Shown piece by piece: positions 12,812 through 26,110 of a stretch of 64,000 nucleotides of DNA. This DNA is from Nymphalis io (taxonomy: Eukaryota > Arthropoda > Insecta > Lepidoptera > Nymphalidae): the NCBI RefSeq assembly GCF_905147045.1, contig NC_065893.1:2728001-2792000 (forward strand), written 5' to 3'. Position numbers and translations under genes: made by a program. The notes below the pieces were generated by a model. That model searched no databases and was not told where the DNA came from. It was given only the letters and a program-made list of their open reading frames with translations. The stretch's first letter is position 1; each line of letters opens with the position of its first letter.

Positions 12812-13606
12812 TTTAGTATTCAAATTTATAGTAATTATGTATCATTTAATAAATTTATATACTTTTTTTAATCAATTGCTTACATAAAATCTTTATTTTT
12901 TAAATCATATTTATTGTATGTTTTACTGTTATATGTGGGGATCAAAGGCTCATTATAATTATCTATATAACTCTCAAGCCTCCTTACAAAGAACTGCCAA
13001 ACAATATAATATTTAAATTTATATCAACATATTCATTAAACACATAAATATTTGATTTTACATGACGACGGCTAACATACTGGCACGTGGAAACAAATAG
13101 TCCCAGCTCAGCTGAGACTATCAGGATTTTCAGAACCGCTTTCTATAAGTTATGTTTAGATTAATGTCTTTGTTTTTACCATTATTATTTACGTATTTGA
13201 TTTACTAATAACTATTAACACATTACTTGTTGACGACTTAGAAAAATTGAATAGACAAAACAAATTACTATTTTGATTTTGTTTGATTGATTTTTATACA
13301 AATTTCTCTCACATACACATTCAATCAACAATTTCTTCTATGATATTTACTACCAGACATATAGTAAAATAATATTAGTAATTCTATATTTGTTCAATTA
13401 TATAAATGCAAGAAAAACAAGCGTTTCTCTAGCGCACTGCGCGTCTCACCGTCTCGCCACAAGCACGCACTTACAAGCGATCTCATTCACCGGCTTGTCT
13501 GATCCCAGTTAGTATTTTAGGCCTGCATCGGCCGCACGTTTTGTCATACCGAGTTCAAGTGTCGAACAGTTCATTACGATTTAAGTGAATACAACAAATT
13601 TTCAAG
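12812..13606 (+). promoter_or_regulatory. spz copy 1 upstream region (duplicated promoter segment)
   Basis: About 800 bp repeated with high similarity upstream of every exon-1 copy (starting near 25315, 29024 and 32733). A TATA-like ATTATATAAATG lies near 13396, followed by the GC-richer conserved stretch CTAGCGCACTGCGCGTCTCA. The transcription start was not determined. Confidence 0.5.
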
Positions 13607-16600
13607 ATGTGGGCGATCGCTTTCGTTTTTATTGTAAGTTTATCGTTTATTTACTTATTGAAATAAGTCAAAAATAAATTTAGTTACTTATTTAATTATT
13701 CATGGCGTCGAATATGAAATTGTTAGTAGTTAGTAATTCTAAAATGAAATTCTTGCCTGTATGAAGCCCTACACTAAACAAGTTTTGTGTATTTATTTAT
13801 AGATAAAACTTCTATCTTTTTTTAAAGCTCCTAGTAAGCTTAGTCTATTAAATTGTGCTTAAGATCAAACCTATTCAGATAAAAAAATACTTGATCCTGT
13901 TAACCTTTTGATAAACCTATATATACATGCAACTATAAACAAAGACTTAAAAAATATTTGACATTATAAAATTTGCATATAAAAAGTGGAGCCGAAGATT
14001 TTTTCATAAGCTTTAAAACATAAAAAGTTAAGGATTCGCTTAAAAAAATTAAAGTCGTGTGCATTCTCTAACATTACTACAGCTATAGATGTACTTTAAT
14101 TTAAATAGCAATACAAAAAACCGTCTACATATTTGTTCAAGTATTACAAAGTGATCAGAGAAATTAATTCAAATGCATAAAAGAGAAATCTGTAACGATT
14201 CTCGTTGAGAAAATGAATGCAAATCTACGCGGCGCTACTCCGCAAGCTAGTAATGCTGTTATTAACTTTTTATTTTATACGAATTAATTATTCTTTCGAT
14301 GTTTAAAAGTCTTTTTTCTTAAGAACACATTTAGTACCTATCATTTTTCACTGCCTAAAATATTATTCATCGGTATCTTTTAAATTTCAACATTGTATAA
14401 TTTACTTTTAATTTAAAACCAATTACCTTTCTTAATTAAAGCTGCACGTATCGGGTACCAAAACGTTTCAACTTAACCTATTTAATATCAAGTTAAAGGA
14501 AAAGTTTGCTATCCGTACCGTAACAGCCTGTGAATGTCCCACTGCTCGGCTAAAGGCCTCTTCTCCCTTTTTCGAGGAGAAGGTTTGAAGTTTATTCCAC
14601 CACACTGCTCTAGTGCGGGTGGTGGAATACACATATGGCAGAATTTCATTTCATTTCAGTGAAATTAGACACACGCAGGTTTTCTCACGATATTTTCCTG
14701 CACCGTAAAGCACGAGATGAATTATAACAGAAATTAAGCAGATGAAAATTCAGGGGTGTTTGCCCGGGTTGAACCCATGTTCATCGGTTAAGATTCACGC
14801 GTTCTTACCACTGGGTCATCTCGACTTATAATTTGTGTATATAAACGAACATATATGATCCAATGGCCATGAACAACAGTTGTTAGTATCGAAATAATAC
14901 AAATATTATTTCGATACATAAAACTGTCTTTGCTAATATATAACATTACAAAGTTATTATGTATATTAAAAGAAATATAAATTTCTTAAATAATTTATTG
15001 GCAGTTAAATAATCGATTACATTGAATTATCAATAAAATCGCGTGTATAATTGAAGTGTGTTGTTAAGCTTAATTATTGTGTTCATAGAAAACATTCAAT
15101 TACAATAATTCTCACATTAAGGCATAAAATAATAAAACCTCACACACACACATATGAGTATAGCTCATATTATATACAACTTAAGTAGCATTGATTATTA
15201 TGGTAGTATGGTTCCTGTTCAAAAGAATTTATCAACTTGATTAATAATTACTGGCTATTGTTCAAATTTGAAGGAACATCTAGTGAATTTAAAATGATAG
15301 TGCTTATGAGCATAAATGTTAGAATTTGAGCAGTCAAATCAGGATGTTCTAAAATCAAAATAAAAAATGTTCATTATTCAAGTAAGCTCTTACATGTTAC
15401 GAGACTTTATTTAGAAGCTTCCATAGGCTTACTATTTACGAACCTGAAGGTTACGAATATCGAGTAGTAGTGAAAAATTCCTCCTTATAAGAATATAACC
15501 GACAGTTCTAATTGATGTTTAAACTTTGATACATACTATTCTACTTTACTATTCATACGTAAACTAATCGTTTTTGAGGGAAACGAAACCGCTTGTGTGT
15601 GGGGGGGGGGATACTTTATATCCTATCCCTGACAACGTGCAAAATTTCATGATAATCGTTCGATTAGTTAATACGTGAACGCAACAAACATACTCACTAT
15701 TGCGTCTATAATATTAGTTAGAATTAAATATCCAATGAATGAGTTCAATACAATGTTTACTGGAACGGATACCGAGAACAGATAATGCAAGATACTTATG
15801 CAGTAATTATGAGCATAATTTTATTGATCACGATCTTTAGTAATCTGATAAAACATGGATTTTAAATGTGTTTCCTTAAATAGATCTTCATGTTTTTTTT
15901 TTCAATAATGTGTCGGATACCTCTTTTTACATCGAATGGTTAGTAAAAACTTACACGCTTACAAAATAATAGTAATTTATTCATATTTCGTTAAATAAAT
16001 ATTAACGTTCATATTACAGAATCGTATAAGATATATAAGTGGTAGTTGGTAGCTTGAAATCTGTTATTTACATAATAAGGAAAACTGTGTTTTATTAATA
16101 TTGAACTCTAACTATATTTATATAAATTATCTGGTTTACAGGTCAGCGCTAGTCTTCAACCAACATATGCAGCAATCCCTAAGCATCGTAAGTTACAAAC
16201 ATTTTATAATTTTATTGATTACACCATACAAATAAAACCAAAAAACATTTCAAGATGATGGAATATGACAAAAAATAATCGTACGAGATTTTAAGAATAT
16301 TAAAACCTCATCCTGGTTCAGAGTTAATCATTATAGAAATAAATTTTGTATCTGTGATTAATTTACTCTATGAAGGAATAATATGAGCAAACGGGCGATA
16401 GTCACCATGGTAAGTGGTCCTTACATCCTTAAAGCACCAACCTTGGCAATTAAGATGTTATGTCCCTTGTGCCCGTAGTTAAATTTGCTCACACAACAGG
16501 CAGTCAACGATACTAAATATTGTTGTTTGGCGGTAGAATATTAGATGATTGGGTAGTTAGTACATACCCAACGGTAAAGTGACCAATGATTCGAAATGTC

Positions 16601-19067
16601 TATTCTACGGAAAAGTTTTTACTAAATCTGTAGTTACTCCGTTTCTCGAATTAAATTAGATGATAACCGTATTGACAAGTGCCTTGTTTAGAAATAATAT
16701 AAGTAAAATTTCAGCAATGGAAGAATCATCGATTCAATATCCTGAACCAATCAACCAAAAAACTGAAGAAATCCCAGACTCCTGCAAGGACCTCACATAT
16801 TGTACAGTGAAACCAAAAGATTACCCAGAAGATAAATTCAACGTAATGTTCAAGGATTATGTAAGTTACAACTTTGATGTGATTCCCAGCAGATACAATA
16901 ATACCGTCTTATTTCTGTCTGTGGATTTGGTTTTCCTCTTTAGTGTTAACACATTATAATTAATTTTAAATGAAAGCTTGTATTAATATTCCCTTACTAA
17001 TTGAATTTGCTTAACTTGTTAGTAATAAATAAATAAAAAAATAAGTATCTTAGGAGTAAAATCTAATAATACTACGTTGGATTAAAAAACATGTCTTAAA
17101 AAAACTTGTAATAAATTACTTAGAGAGGCATTCGTAGACATCGCAGAGGAGCAGATGACAAGAGCTGCCATACTCCTAATTCTCAACCCAATGAAGCTGA
17201 TGAGGTGAATGTAATGCGTATAAAAGTCATACATTCAACCGAGGATATCATTATTGTCAATCGTGCATGGTTCATGAAATGATAAAAACCGCATAAAAAA
17301 CATTTTATATCATAAAAGTATCAATACATATTCTCACGATATAATAAATTTTAAACGATTTTCTTGAAACAAAAACGGAAAATACTATAACAGCAACGGC
17401 ATGATATTTCAGATATAACAAAATTCATTCCACTGACCTTCGTCTAACCATCTCAAAATTAATTATGATTAATGATTTAAATTGAAAATTTTAATGATAT
17501 TTCTTTTGAATGTGATTATTAAATTTAAAATTGTTCATCCTTACAGAAAGCGTTACCTCAACCCACTATGGTAGTTGAACTTAAGAACCGACAAGGCGAA
17601 CCCGATAGCACAGACAACTGCGAGAGTGAAGTGACCGTAAGTTTAATTTCTAGTTTTTTTTAATAATCTTAATTTTTTGTTTAATTTACTTTGAATCGAT
17701 TAAATTTTAAATTTGGTTTATGGATCAATTTAATTTTACATATTTTACAGTAAAACAATTTTATGCAAATAAATTAGGAAGGTTTAAATGATTGATCAAT
17801 CAAAGGCTTTGTGTCTTCGTAGTATAAAATTAATGTATTTTTTCCACAAAAAATGCAATAAACAAATAGAGATTTTGAAATTTTGATGAATTAAGTTATT
17901 TAAATATTTATAAATAATCCATTTAACTACTATCGTAATTATTTCGCCTCGACTTTTAGGAATCGTAATCTTAAATTATACCAAATGGCAGTTGATTCGC
18001 AATTGCATATATGATTTATTTATTATATAAATAAATCTACTACTCTAGTAATAATGCAGATAAATGCCATACGGAAATTGTATTGTCCAAGGTGACGAAC
18101 AGGTTTTTCTTAAGAATACTGTTGTTGTATATTTTGCATATGTTCATCAGTGTTTACATTTGATATTCTACACATATTTATAATTTTATAACAAGATTAT
18201 AAATCTGCAGATCTCGAGAACCTGGGTTCAAGTCCTGGCTCGGAATAATAAAAAAATCATTGCGTTTTTCTCTTAACAAATTCTCAGTAGCAGCCAGAAG
18301 TGATAGGAAAATATGAAATATGCTTAAATTATATTTTAGTATTAAAGTTGGTTTTATTTTACCTAATAGTACGAACCCCTCTACAAAGTAAGAGAGAAGA
18401 GAGATCAACCTTGGCGCACAGTGATCCAAGCTCCCGGTCAAGATTTCATTCAACGTGTACGTCTTGAGAGATGCTTGTAAGTTATAAAATTACATTACGA
18501 TTATAAAATTACAATAACAGCAATGCTTTCGATAAATTCTACTATTGACTTTGTGGAATCATAAGAGATATTCGTCAAACCTTACACTACCAATTTCGGT
18601 GATTAAGATATTATGTTCCCTGGGTGAATTATTTATATAATTGCTCAATACTACCTGTTCCACGCTGTATCGCCCGCTACAACCGCTTCTGCTTCAAATA
18701 TATATCCGGCGCTCATTCTTAACAGAGAATAGTCAACATTCTCTGTTAAGAATGGGCGCCGTGACCAGAATTAGAAGGACATAGTTATCATCAAACTCCA
18801 TGACTTCTCCTCGAGAGTAGAAGTTACTATTTTATATATTAATTTAAATTTTCTCATTTCAGAAATCCGAATGCACCTTGCTTTAAAAACCTTTCACCTT
18901 CGCAAGAATTTGTCACATTCTGCAGCCAAAAAGTCAATGTATGGCAGGTTTTGGTCTCCAAGGGAGACAATGAAACAGAGATGATCAAAGCGGAACTGCC
19001 GGTGTGCTGCTCCTGTCACTATAAGGAACTAGATTTCAAAACCAGATTCGGCAAACCTAAGAAGTAA
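13607..19067 (+). CDS. spz: Spaetzle-like Toll ligand, copy 1 (six exons)
   Basis: Secreted pro-cytokine of the Toll pathway. Exons are 13607-13633, 16142-16187, 16715-16860, 17547-17636, 18370-18476 and 18863-19067. All have GT/AG borders with consistent phases (0,1,0,0,2), giving 206 residues. Residues 1-19 look like a signal peptide ending TYA. The pro-domain has Cys48 and Cys54 (CKDLTYC). A candidate activation cut lies after Arg88 (ELKNR/QGEP). The C-terminal cystine-knot domain has seven cysteines (98, 138, 145, 159, 187, 188, 190), including VRLERC and the CCSC ending, the same number and spacing style as insect Spaetzle. Trp118 matches the conserved Trp. Exon 5 is short and sits about 70 bp after a SINE piece, so it is easily missed. 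Without it the flanking exons are out of phase. Family assignment is firm; orthology within the family is not resolved. Confidence 0.92.
14518..14826 (-). mobile_element. SINE (Metulj-like) in spz copy 1 intron 1
   Basis: Reverse-strand copy from AACAGCCTGTGAATGTCCC to GGGTCATCTCGAC. A counterpart sits at the same place in copy 2 (33803-34117), so this insertion predates the block duplication. Confidence 0.85.
14886..14917. repeat. 13-bp perfect inverted repeat in intron 1
   Basis: Arms GTATCGAAATAAT and its complement, loop ACAAAT. The counterpart in copy 2 (about 34180-34215) carries two mismatches in the stem. Confidence 0.8.
16388..16575 (+). repeat. Diverged GGCGGACGAG-family repeat in spz copy 1 intron 2
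   Basis: Keeps AGTCACCATGGTAAGTGGTC, CACCAACCTTGGCAA, AAGATGTTATGTCCC and GGCGGTAGAATATTAGATGA. It is shared with copy 2 at 37268-37455. Confidence 0.65.
18184..18300 (+). mobile_element. tRNA-derived SINE fragment before spz exon 5
   Basis: B-box-like GGGTTCAAGTCC followed by AATTCTCAGTAGCAGCC, the same order as in the fuller element at 56952. It ends about 70 bp before exon 5, so it adjoins that exon's acceptor region. Its pair is at 39070-39190. Confidence 0.65.
18708..18760. repeat. 23-bp inverted repeat in spz copy 1 intron 5
   Basis: Arms 18708-18730 and 18738-18760 pair with one mismatch around a 7-nt loop. Copy 2 has only the left arm (from about 39723), so the stem is specific to copy 1. 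Confidence 0.9.
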
Positions 19068-20383
19068 GATAAGAAGAATTCATCAGTGTTCAATTGTATC
19101 CGGTCTAGAAGAATACTGTAGAGGCTTGTTTTTCAAAAAAATATGTATTCGTATTTTTGCAATAATTTTTCGCTAAATCTTTTTATGTATGTGTCATATA
19201 TAGATGTAAATGCATTTCATTACTTGCATTTACCCAAATTGTTTTTTTTTGTCTCATCTAATTCATACAGGTTTTAAATAGGCCGTTACTTTTATTTAAT
19301 ATTATATTTAAGTTAATTTTAGGGACTACGTTTTTTACATATTGCTTGAATTGTAATATGATATTTCGTCATTTGTTTTTTTATTGACTAGGGCTGACAG
19401 CTTTGTTAAGGCCTAGCCAGCACTTCGACCAAAATCTGTGGTTTCATACAACCGTGACGAGGTTCGGATTTATACCGCTAGATTAAAAATCACGTAGTGC
19501 AATTTCAGTGTGGCCTTAGATTTATTCCAACAACATTTATTAAGATTTGTTCTATTAGTTATGAGCTACGGAAAACATATACAATGTTGCACGTGACAAA
19601 TATCGCTTACATTATTATTATATAGAATATTAAATTTAACAACAAATAGAATATTTATTTTTCGCATTTTTTGTGATTGTTTATTTTTTCATTTCACTTG
19701 CCATAGCATTTATTTAAATATTTTACTCATAGAATTCATCAATTCATTAACTTCTTTAAGCTATTTTATTTTTGTTAAAAAATCAAAATCGAAGTCTTAT
19801 AAGTACTTTTGAATCTTGAAATTTTTGAAGATTATATTGAATATTATTACACTGAAAGGGCAATAAATGCAATAGTTAGTTTCGTTATGAAATGTCAAAC
19901 AAGTCCACTATTTAATGACTTCGATTTTGATTTTGATGATGATGACGTCACAGTAATTTAATATTAACTTATTCAAATAGTTTGCATGCTATCGACTAGT
20001 CATATTAAGTGTATCGAATAAATTCATAACATAATTTACTTACTTTTTTTATTCCTGGTTCTAAATGTCGTTTTTTTTTTTAATAATAATTAAAGGCACT
20101 AGGGACTACATCTTACACCCTATGACACTTGTTGATGGTACAAGGAATGGTTTATACTTCGCACGTGTATTATTGTTACTTTTACCAGTTGAAAAACAGA
20201 ACAAAAATCAGTTGAAGATGCATTTATAACATCATATTTGCAACGGTTAGTCGAATGACCGTTCACTCTTGTTTCTAATACAAGATAATGCAAATAAATC
20301 AAGATAATCAAAATATGTATGATACAATATTATATAATGCACGTATTAAACTTGGCAGTAGAGTCAGTTAGGGAGAACGTCTT
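19068..20383. other. 3' flank of spz copy 1
   Basis: AT-rich, matched almost throughout by 40054-41387 downstream of copy 2. It includes the 3' UTR of copy 1, whose end I could not fix because several AATAAA-like sites exist. No further gene seen. Confidence 0.5.
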
Positions 20384-20634
20384 TTACTTGGTGGTACCCA
20401 AATGGGCATTATGTAAGCCCATCTGGGTAGGTAACATATGTCAACAACTCCAATTGTTGTGTTCCACTTTAAAGTGTAAGTTACCCAGTTTAACTACAGG
20501 CACGACGGCTATAACATCTTAGTTCCTGAGTGGTGGCATTGACGATATAGTTAATATTTGTTAAAGAGCCAAAGTCGTTATGTATGGGTGGTGGCCACTT
20601 ATTATCAGGTGGCGTACTTGCCCGTCCACCTAAC
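20384..20634 (-). repeat. GGCGGACGAG-family repeat
   Basis: Reverse-strand copy: TTGGTGGTACCCAAATGGGC on the left, CAGGTGGCGTACTTGCCCGTC on the right. Shared with 41388-41634, so it predates the block duplication. Confidence 0.75.
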
Positions 20635-22500
20635 TATATTATTAAAAATATACATTTCAATAAACTTAAACATAAATACTTTTATTTTAAATAGCTATTT
20701 GTTTTTTTAATACGCTTTATAAATTTTAAATAAGATTTGATGACAATGTTGGTTCAATTATTTATGTTTTTTTTATATATTAATGAAGTTATGTATCATA
20801 CGCAAAACCATGGCATCTTCTGTTTGTGAAATTTAAACCATTATTATGAGTAATTATTACAAAGTCAGATTTGTCATTGTTTCAACGTAAATTACAGTTA
20901 CATAAATAGAAGTACACACACATTGACAATTCATCGTACTAGGGAAAAAACCGGAAAGCGTTCTGAATTTAAAAGAGTTACAGACGACAGAGTGTCTGGA
21001 TGTTGCAAAATGCTTTAGTTTAATATTGCAAAATGCTTTACTTTACAAATATATGAACAGGAAAATCGACACTTTAAATTGATTATCTGCGTGAAAGTGA
21101 AAAAACATGGTAACTAATAGGTTAATTTAAGGGTCAGCTGTATTCATCGTGACAGACTTTTCTTTTAATTTTGTAACTTTATATCAAACATGTCGTACTA
21201 TTTTACCTTGAACTTACTCTCACATCTAAATAATAGTATGAAATTATTGTATTTCTACCAATACGTAACCGTATGCTTAAAGTAATAATTCATTTCAAAG
21301 GCATATTCTCCGATACCGTGGTAATTTTAAATATGAGCGAAATAACGAATATAATCAATACTGTGTATCGGCGCGTGTATCACAGGATTGGATAATTTTA
21401 TTAATATTATATAAAACAATTTTTTTTTATTTCATGGTGCACTAAAAAAATGATTCGCTATTCCAATGCGAATTGGATACAAAATTTCATCCATGGTGGA
21501 TAATTTTCTTAACATTATGTAAAATTACCAATTTCTTTTTAATTTCACGGTGCACTTAAGAAATGATTCGCTATTCCAATACGAATTGAATACACAAATT
21601 TCATTCACCACGTGTAGTTTCGGCTTCACCTTCAAAACTAGATAAATAGTTATTAAGACGATGGAAATGGAAGAATGCTCAACAGCCTACCTGAATTTGA
21701 ACCTACAATCTTCGTTTCAGATTCAACGTGCTATCGATTACTGATATAACTGTAATCACATAATTGAATGTAATTATTTTTTTGGACTCAATACATACTC
21801 ACGTAATTTTAACTTGGTAGTAGCTCTTTAAACAGCACTACTTATGGTGTTTTGATGTTGTTGTGGTTTAGGATAACAGCAAAATAAAATGTATTCTTAT
21901 TTGACGGTGAGTAAATTGTATTCACACAAACAAAGGCTACACAGAGCCTTTCCACTAATAAATAAATTGGGGTACAACATAGTCTTGTTCTCATCCACTG
22001 CTAGACATAAGACACCATCGTCTTGTTCTCGTCTACTGCACGCCACTGAGCTCATTTTTCACTCTCAATTTCCACTGCCATTCACTTTGCGTACATCACT
22101 CCATCTAGCTGGAGGGCCTCATAAATATATATATGGCTTATAAGTTAGTTAGTTATAATCCTGAAAAAGAAACACTAATAACAATCTATGTTCAATTTTT
22201 TTTTATATTGTCATACGAAAAAGGTTTATTACAATACAATTGTTAGGTTTTGTTTAATAGTAATTATAAATCATAGTTTTATCCTTATTTTAATAAATTT
22301 AATAATAATTTTACTATTGTTTTATTAAATTAATTACAGAACCAACATTGATATCGGTAATACCAACAACATGAATTCAATTCAATATTCTTAAACAGCA
22401 TTTTAACTGTTTCCATATAAACGAATGATGAAATGATGAGAATATTGTACCACAAAATGTCATTAGAGTCTATTTACAATAGGAAGCCATACATGTATCT
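20635..22500. other. Right part of spz block 1, no gene seen
   Basis: Homologous to 44090-45540 plus 50505-51120. Open frames such as the one at 21889-22143 are also present at 50508-50762 but have no domain or coding character I recognise. Confidence 0.5.
21390..21605. repeat. Tandem duplication, period 108 bp
   Basis: Two diverged units, each with GGATAATTTT, a T-rich run, GGTGCACT and TGATTCGCTATTCCAAT. The same pair occurs at about 44708-44935. Confidence 0.8.
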
Positions 22501-25275
22501 GAAATATATCTTCTGTGATGATGAAATGATGTGTACGGCGCTGGGGTCGCAAAAGATAGCACAGTACGTTTTTGGACGAACGCGATCTCCAAAGCGAAAA
22601 CGTGTTAACGTTTTCGTTTCGACCTTCAGAACCAAAGTGGAAAATGAAGAATTAAAGGCTATTGTGGAAGCGGATCCATCACAAAGCACTTCAGAGATAG
22701 CTGCAGGCTTCGGGGTAAGTGATAAAACTATTAATTCACTTGAAGCAAATCGGGAAAGTAAAAAAACTTAAACAATGGATACCTCATGAATTGAGTGAAT
22801 CGAACTTGCAAACACGCGTCGACTGATGTGTTACTTTAGGTTTAGGTTTAAAGATTATTTATTCCCATAAAGACAATTACATCACTTACATGAGACACAA
22901 TTGAATAAAAAATACAAACAATTAACAGACATTCGTTGTCATACTTACATTTTTAAATGGAGAAAATAACACACAAATCATCAAACACAATTTGAAATAA
23001 CACACAAAACATCACCACGATTTGAAAATCACTCTTATCCCATTCTACATACTCAAACAGGTATTTTTGTAATAATATAATGAGACAGTCGCTTTTTGAA
23101 TATATCGAACGAGTCAATATTTTTAATGTCTGAGGGTATCTTGTTATAAAGACGCGCACCGTCATATGTTATTGCGGTTTGACCGAACTTGGTACGAGTT
23201 TTAGGCAAAACAATGAGACTCGCGCGTCGAGTGCAGGGGCGCCCATATTTTTTGCTGCTGTTAAATTATAGTTCGGTATGGACATTTTTATTAATATGAT
23301 ATGATGATATATGTATGAAAATGCAGGTGCTGTAATTATATAATTGTTTTATGCTCATTTATTTAGTTTCGCGATAAAAAAAATAAGTTGATGTTCAAAT
23401 TTTAAAATTAAATAACATTTTTATTATTTTATTTTGTAGGACTTTTAATTTGTCCAATCGTGTTTTGGCAGCACTTCCCCAGATTTCGATTAGATATAAT
23501 AAATGTGGTTTTATTAGGGAATTATAAATTGTGAAACGTAGTTTACGTGGTATGCACCGAACATTAATCCACAAGGAGGCATGGAGTGAGATCAATTTAC
23601 TTATTAAGTGATTTATGTGAACATTCCATGTTAAATAAGTATCAATGTATAAGCCAAGATATCTTTCATAAGTTTTTTCTTGTAAAGGTCTGTTATTTAT
23701 TGTGAGGGGTTTGTAATTTGGTATTAGTTTATTTTTAGCTTTGTATAATAGTATATAGCTAGTTTTAGAAATGTTAATAGTTAATAAATTGCACTGAAGC
23801 CACTCATGAAGGACATCGAGATCGTATTGGGCCTGAGCTATTAGATTGTGTATTGACGAACCAAAGTAAAAGAGGCATATTTCATCAGCGTAGAAAGTGA
23901 TATTACCGTTTAAGCCAAGTTCGTGCATGTTATTAATATATACTAAGAAGAGCAGAGGGGCTAGTATTGATCCTTGTGGAACGCCATAGGTTATGGGTAG
24001 TGGGGGACTTTGGGAGTTACTAGTTTTTACTATCTGTAATCAGTTCTCGAGGTACGATTTAAATATTTTTAAAGCTTTACCGACAATACCAATGACTTCC
24101 AGTTTCATTAACAGCAATTTGTGACTGACAGTGTCAAAGGCCTTTCTTAAATCCATGAAAACTGCCAGTACAATGTTTTTTTTATCAATATTGTGTTTAA
24201 TTTTGGTTACCAGATCAATTGTTGCTGTAAGTGTATTACTTTTAGGCCGAAACCCGTACTGCCGGTCAAAAAAGAAATTTATAGAGTTTAAGTAGTTCAG
24301 TAGCCATGTATGTAGAACTTTTTCGAATATTTTTGATAATATTGGCAATACAGAGATTGGTCTATAATTTCCGGGGTCTGTTCTTGTTCCCGATTTGTAA
24401 ATAGATACTTTAGCTATTTTGAGTGAGTCTGGAAACGATCCTTCCTGTAAAAGTTTGTTAAAGCTAATTGTTAATCGATATTTTATTAATTTCTTAACAC
24501 ATTTGATTACTTTTGTACTGACACCGTCCACACCGACACTACTACTTGAATCAAGGTTGTTAATGCTGTTAAGGATTTCCCTTTCGGTACATGGTTCGAA
24601 GTCATTCATCCGTGAGTATCGTAAAGTTGGTTCTGGTAATGCGTGAATATAATTATTATGGTAATTTGTAGGAATTTCATTCGCTAAACATGTCTCTATG
24701 GTAGCAAAAAGTTATTAAATATCTTACATTTTTCATTAGAATCAGTAACTTCTACTGAATTAACAATAAGTTTTGAAGGAGCGCCTCTGCTTTGATTTAT
24801 TATTCGCCATGGAATTCAGCATGTTCCACATTTTTTAGGAGTTCCACCATGTTTTTTAAATTCTTTCTCATAATATGACTTTTTTGTTTCTCGGATCAGA
24901 TTGATTACTTGTTTTCGTTTGGTGTCAAACTCTTCTTTTAGGTATTCAACTTTTAGATACTTTTCTCAACCGACACAATAATGAAGGGATTTTAAATCGA
25001 ATCATTACTTATGATGAAAAGTGAATACTGTACAATAATCGGAAGCACTCGTCGCAATGGCTGAATCCTGAAGACCCAGCCAAATCCTGCCCTAAACGAA
25101 CATTAACTCAGAGAAAGTTACTTGTTTGGTGGACTAGCGCCGGTGTCGTTCACTACAGCTTTCTAAAATCTGGCCAAACGATTACGGCAGATATCTATTG
25201 TCAGCCACTGCAAACCATGAAGGAAGAACTAGCTGCTAAACAACCGAGATTGGTCAATCGCTCTAGGCCAATAGC
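22500..25275 (+). pseudogene. Degraded mariner transposase, split by a LINE
   Basis: Mariner of the cecropia/Hsmar1-like kind. The 5' piece (about 22500-22837) encodes VEADPSQSTSEIAAGFGVSD, the helix-turn-helix region. The 3' piece (24965-25275) resumes at the WGI-side catalytic segment and ends at KQPRLVNRSRP. Both pieces have stops and shifts, and the last part of the transposase with the 3' terminal repeat is missing: the element runs straight into spz upstream sequence. It differs at many sites from the two later mariner copies until about 25144. Confidence 0.85.
22838..24957 (-). mobile_element. 5'-truncated CR1/jockey-type LINE inserted in mariner
   Basis: Reverse-strand element of about 2.1 kb. 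The reverse transcriptase reads NYRPISVLPILSKIFEKVL, YGFRPKSNT, and FMDLRKAFDTVSH with its catalytic Asp. The second catalytic box is FYADEICLF, where YADD would be expected. The frame is broken between 24039 and 23929. The 3' end shows AAACCTAAACCTAAA repeats, as in CR1-like elements. TACTTT on both sides (22832-22837, 24958-24963) is a likely target-site duplication. It is dead. Confidence 0.88.
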
Positions 25276-26083
25276 TACAAGTTTAGTATTATATAATAAT
25301 AGTACAACTTTAATGTTTAGTATTCAAATTTATACTAATTATGTATCATTAGATAATTTTTTTTTAATCAGTTGCTTACATCAAATCTTTATTTTTTAAA
25401 TCATATTTCTTGTATGCGTTATTGTTATATGTGGGGGAATCAAAGGCTCATCATAATTATCTATATAACTGTCAAACAATATAATATTTAAATTTATATA
25501 AACATATTCCTTAAACACATAACTTTATTTTACTCGGCAAATACTGGCGCGTGGAAACAAATAGTCCACCCAGCCCAGCTGAAATTATCTGGATTCAGGA
25601 TCGCTTTCTGTAAGTTATCTTTCGAATACTCTCTTTGTTTTTACCATTATTATTTGCGTATTTGGTTTTCTAATAACTATTAACACATTACTTGTTTAAT
25701 GACGACTTACAAGAATTGAATTGACAAAACATTTTACTATTTTGATTTTGTTTGATTGATTTTTATACAAATTTCTCTCATATTTTTCAATCGACAGTTT
25801 CTCGTATGTTATTTCCTTACAAACATACAAATAAATAAAATTAGTAATTCTATATTTGTTCAATTATATAAATGTAAAAAAAACAAGCGTTCTACTAGCG
25901 TTTTTCTAGCGTACTGCGCGTCTCACCGTCTCGCTGTAAGCACGCACTTAGAAGCTATCTCATTCACCGGCTTGTCTGGTCCGAGTTAGTATTTTAGGCC
26001 TGCATCGGCCGCACGTTTTGTCATACCGAGTTCAAGTGTCGAACAGTTCATTACAATTTAAGTGAATATAACAAATTTTCAAG

Positions 26084-26110
26084 ATGTGGGCGATCGCTTT
26101 CGTTTTTATT
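26084..26110 (+). CDS. Orphan copy of spz exon 1 (array unit 1)
   Basis: Encodes MWAIAFVFI and is followed by an intact donor GTAAGTTT, exactly as in copy 1. The upstream promoter-like segment is also present, but no exon 2 follows inside the unit. It could serve as a remote first exon or be silent. Confidence 0.75.

Noticed and set aside
18178..18453. Reverse-strand frame of 91 codons (and its pair at 39072-39338)
   Set aside because: It spans SINE sequence and the antisense of spz exon 5; no domain.
17637..18862. Apparent loss of the central cystine-knot exon, because exons 4 and 6 of spz copy 1 are out of phase
   Set aside because: A 107-bp exon at 18370-18476 (phase 0 to 2, containing the conserved Trp and RLERC) fits exactly; copy 2 has it at 39255-39361 and the third gene at 62975-63075.
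21889..22143. 84-codon frame kept in both blocks (also 50508-50762)
   Set aside because: Conservation is explained by the recent block duplication; no domain or splice context.
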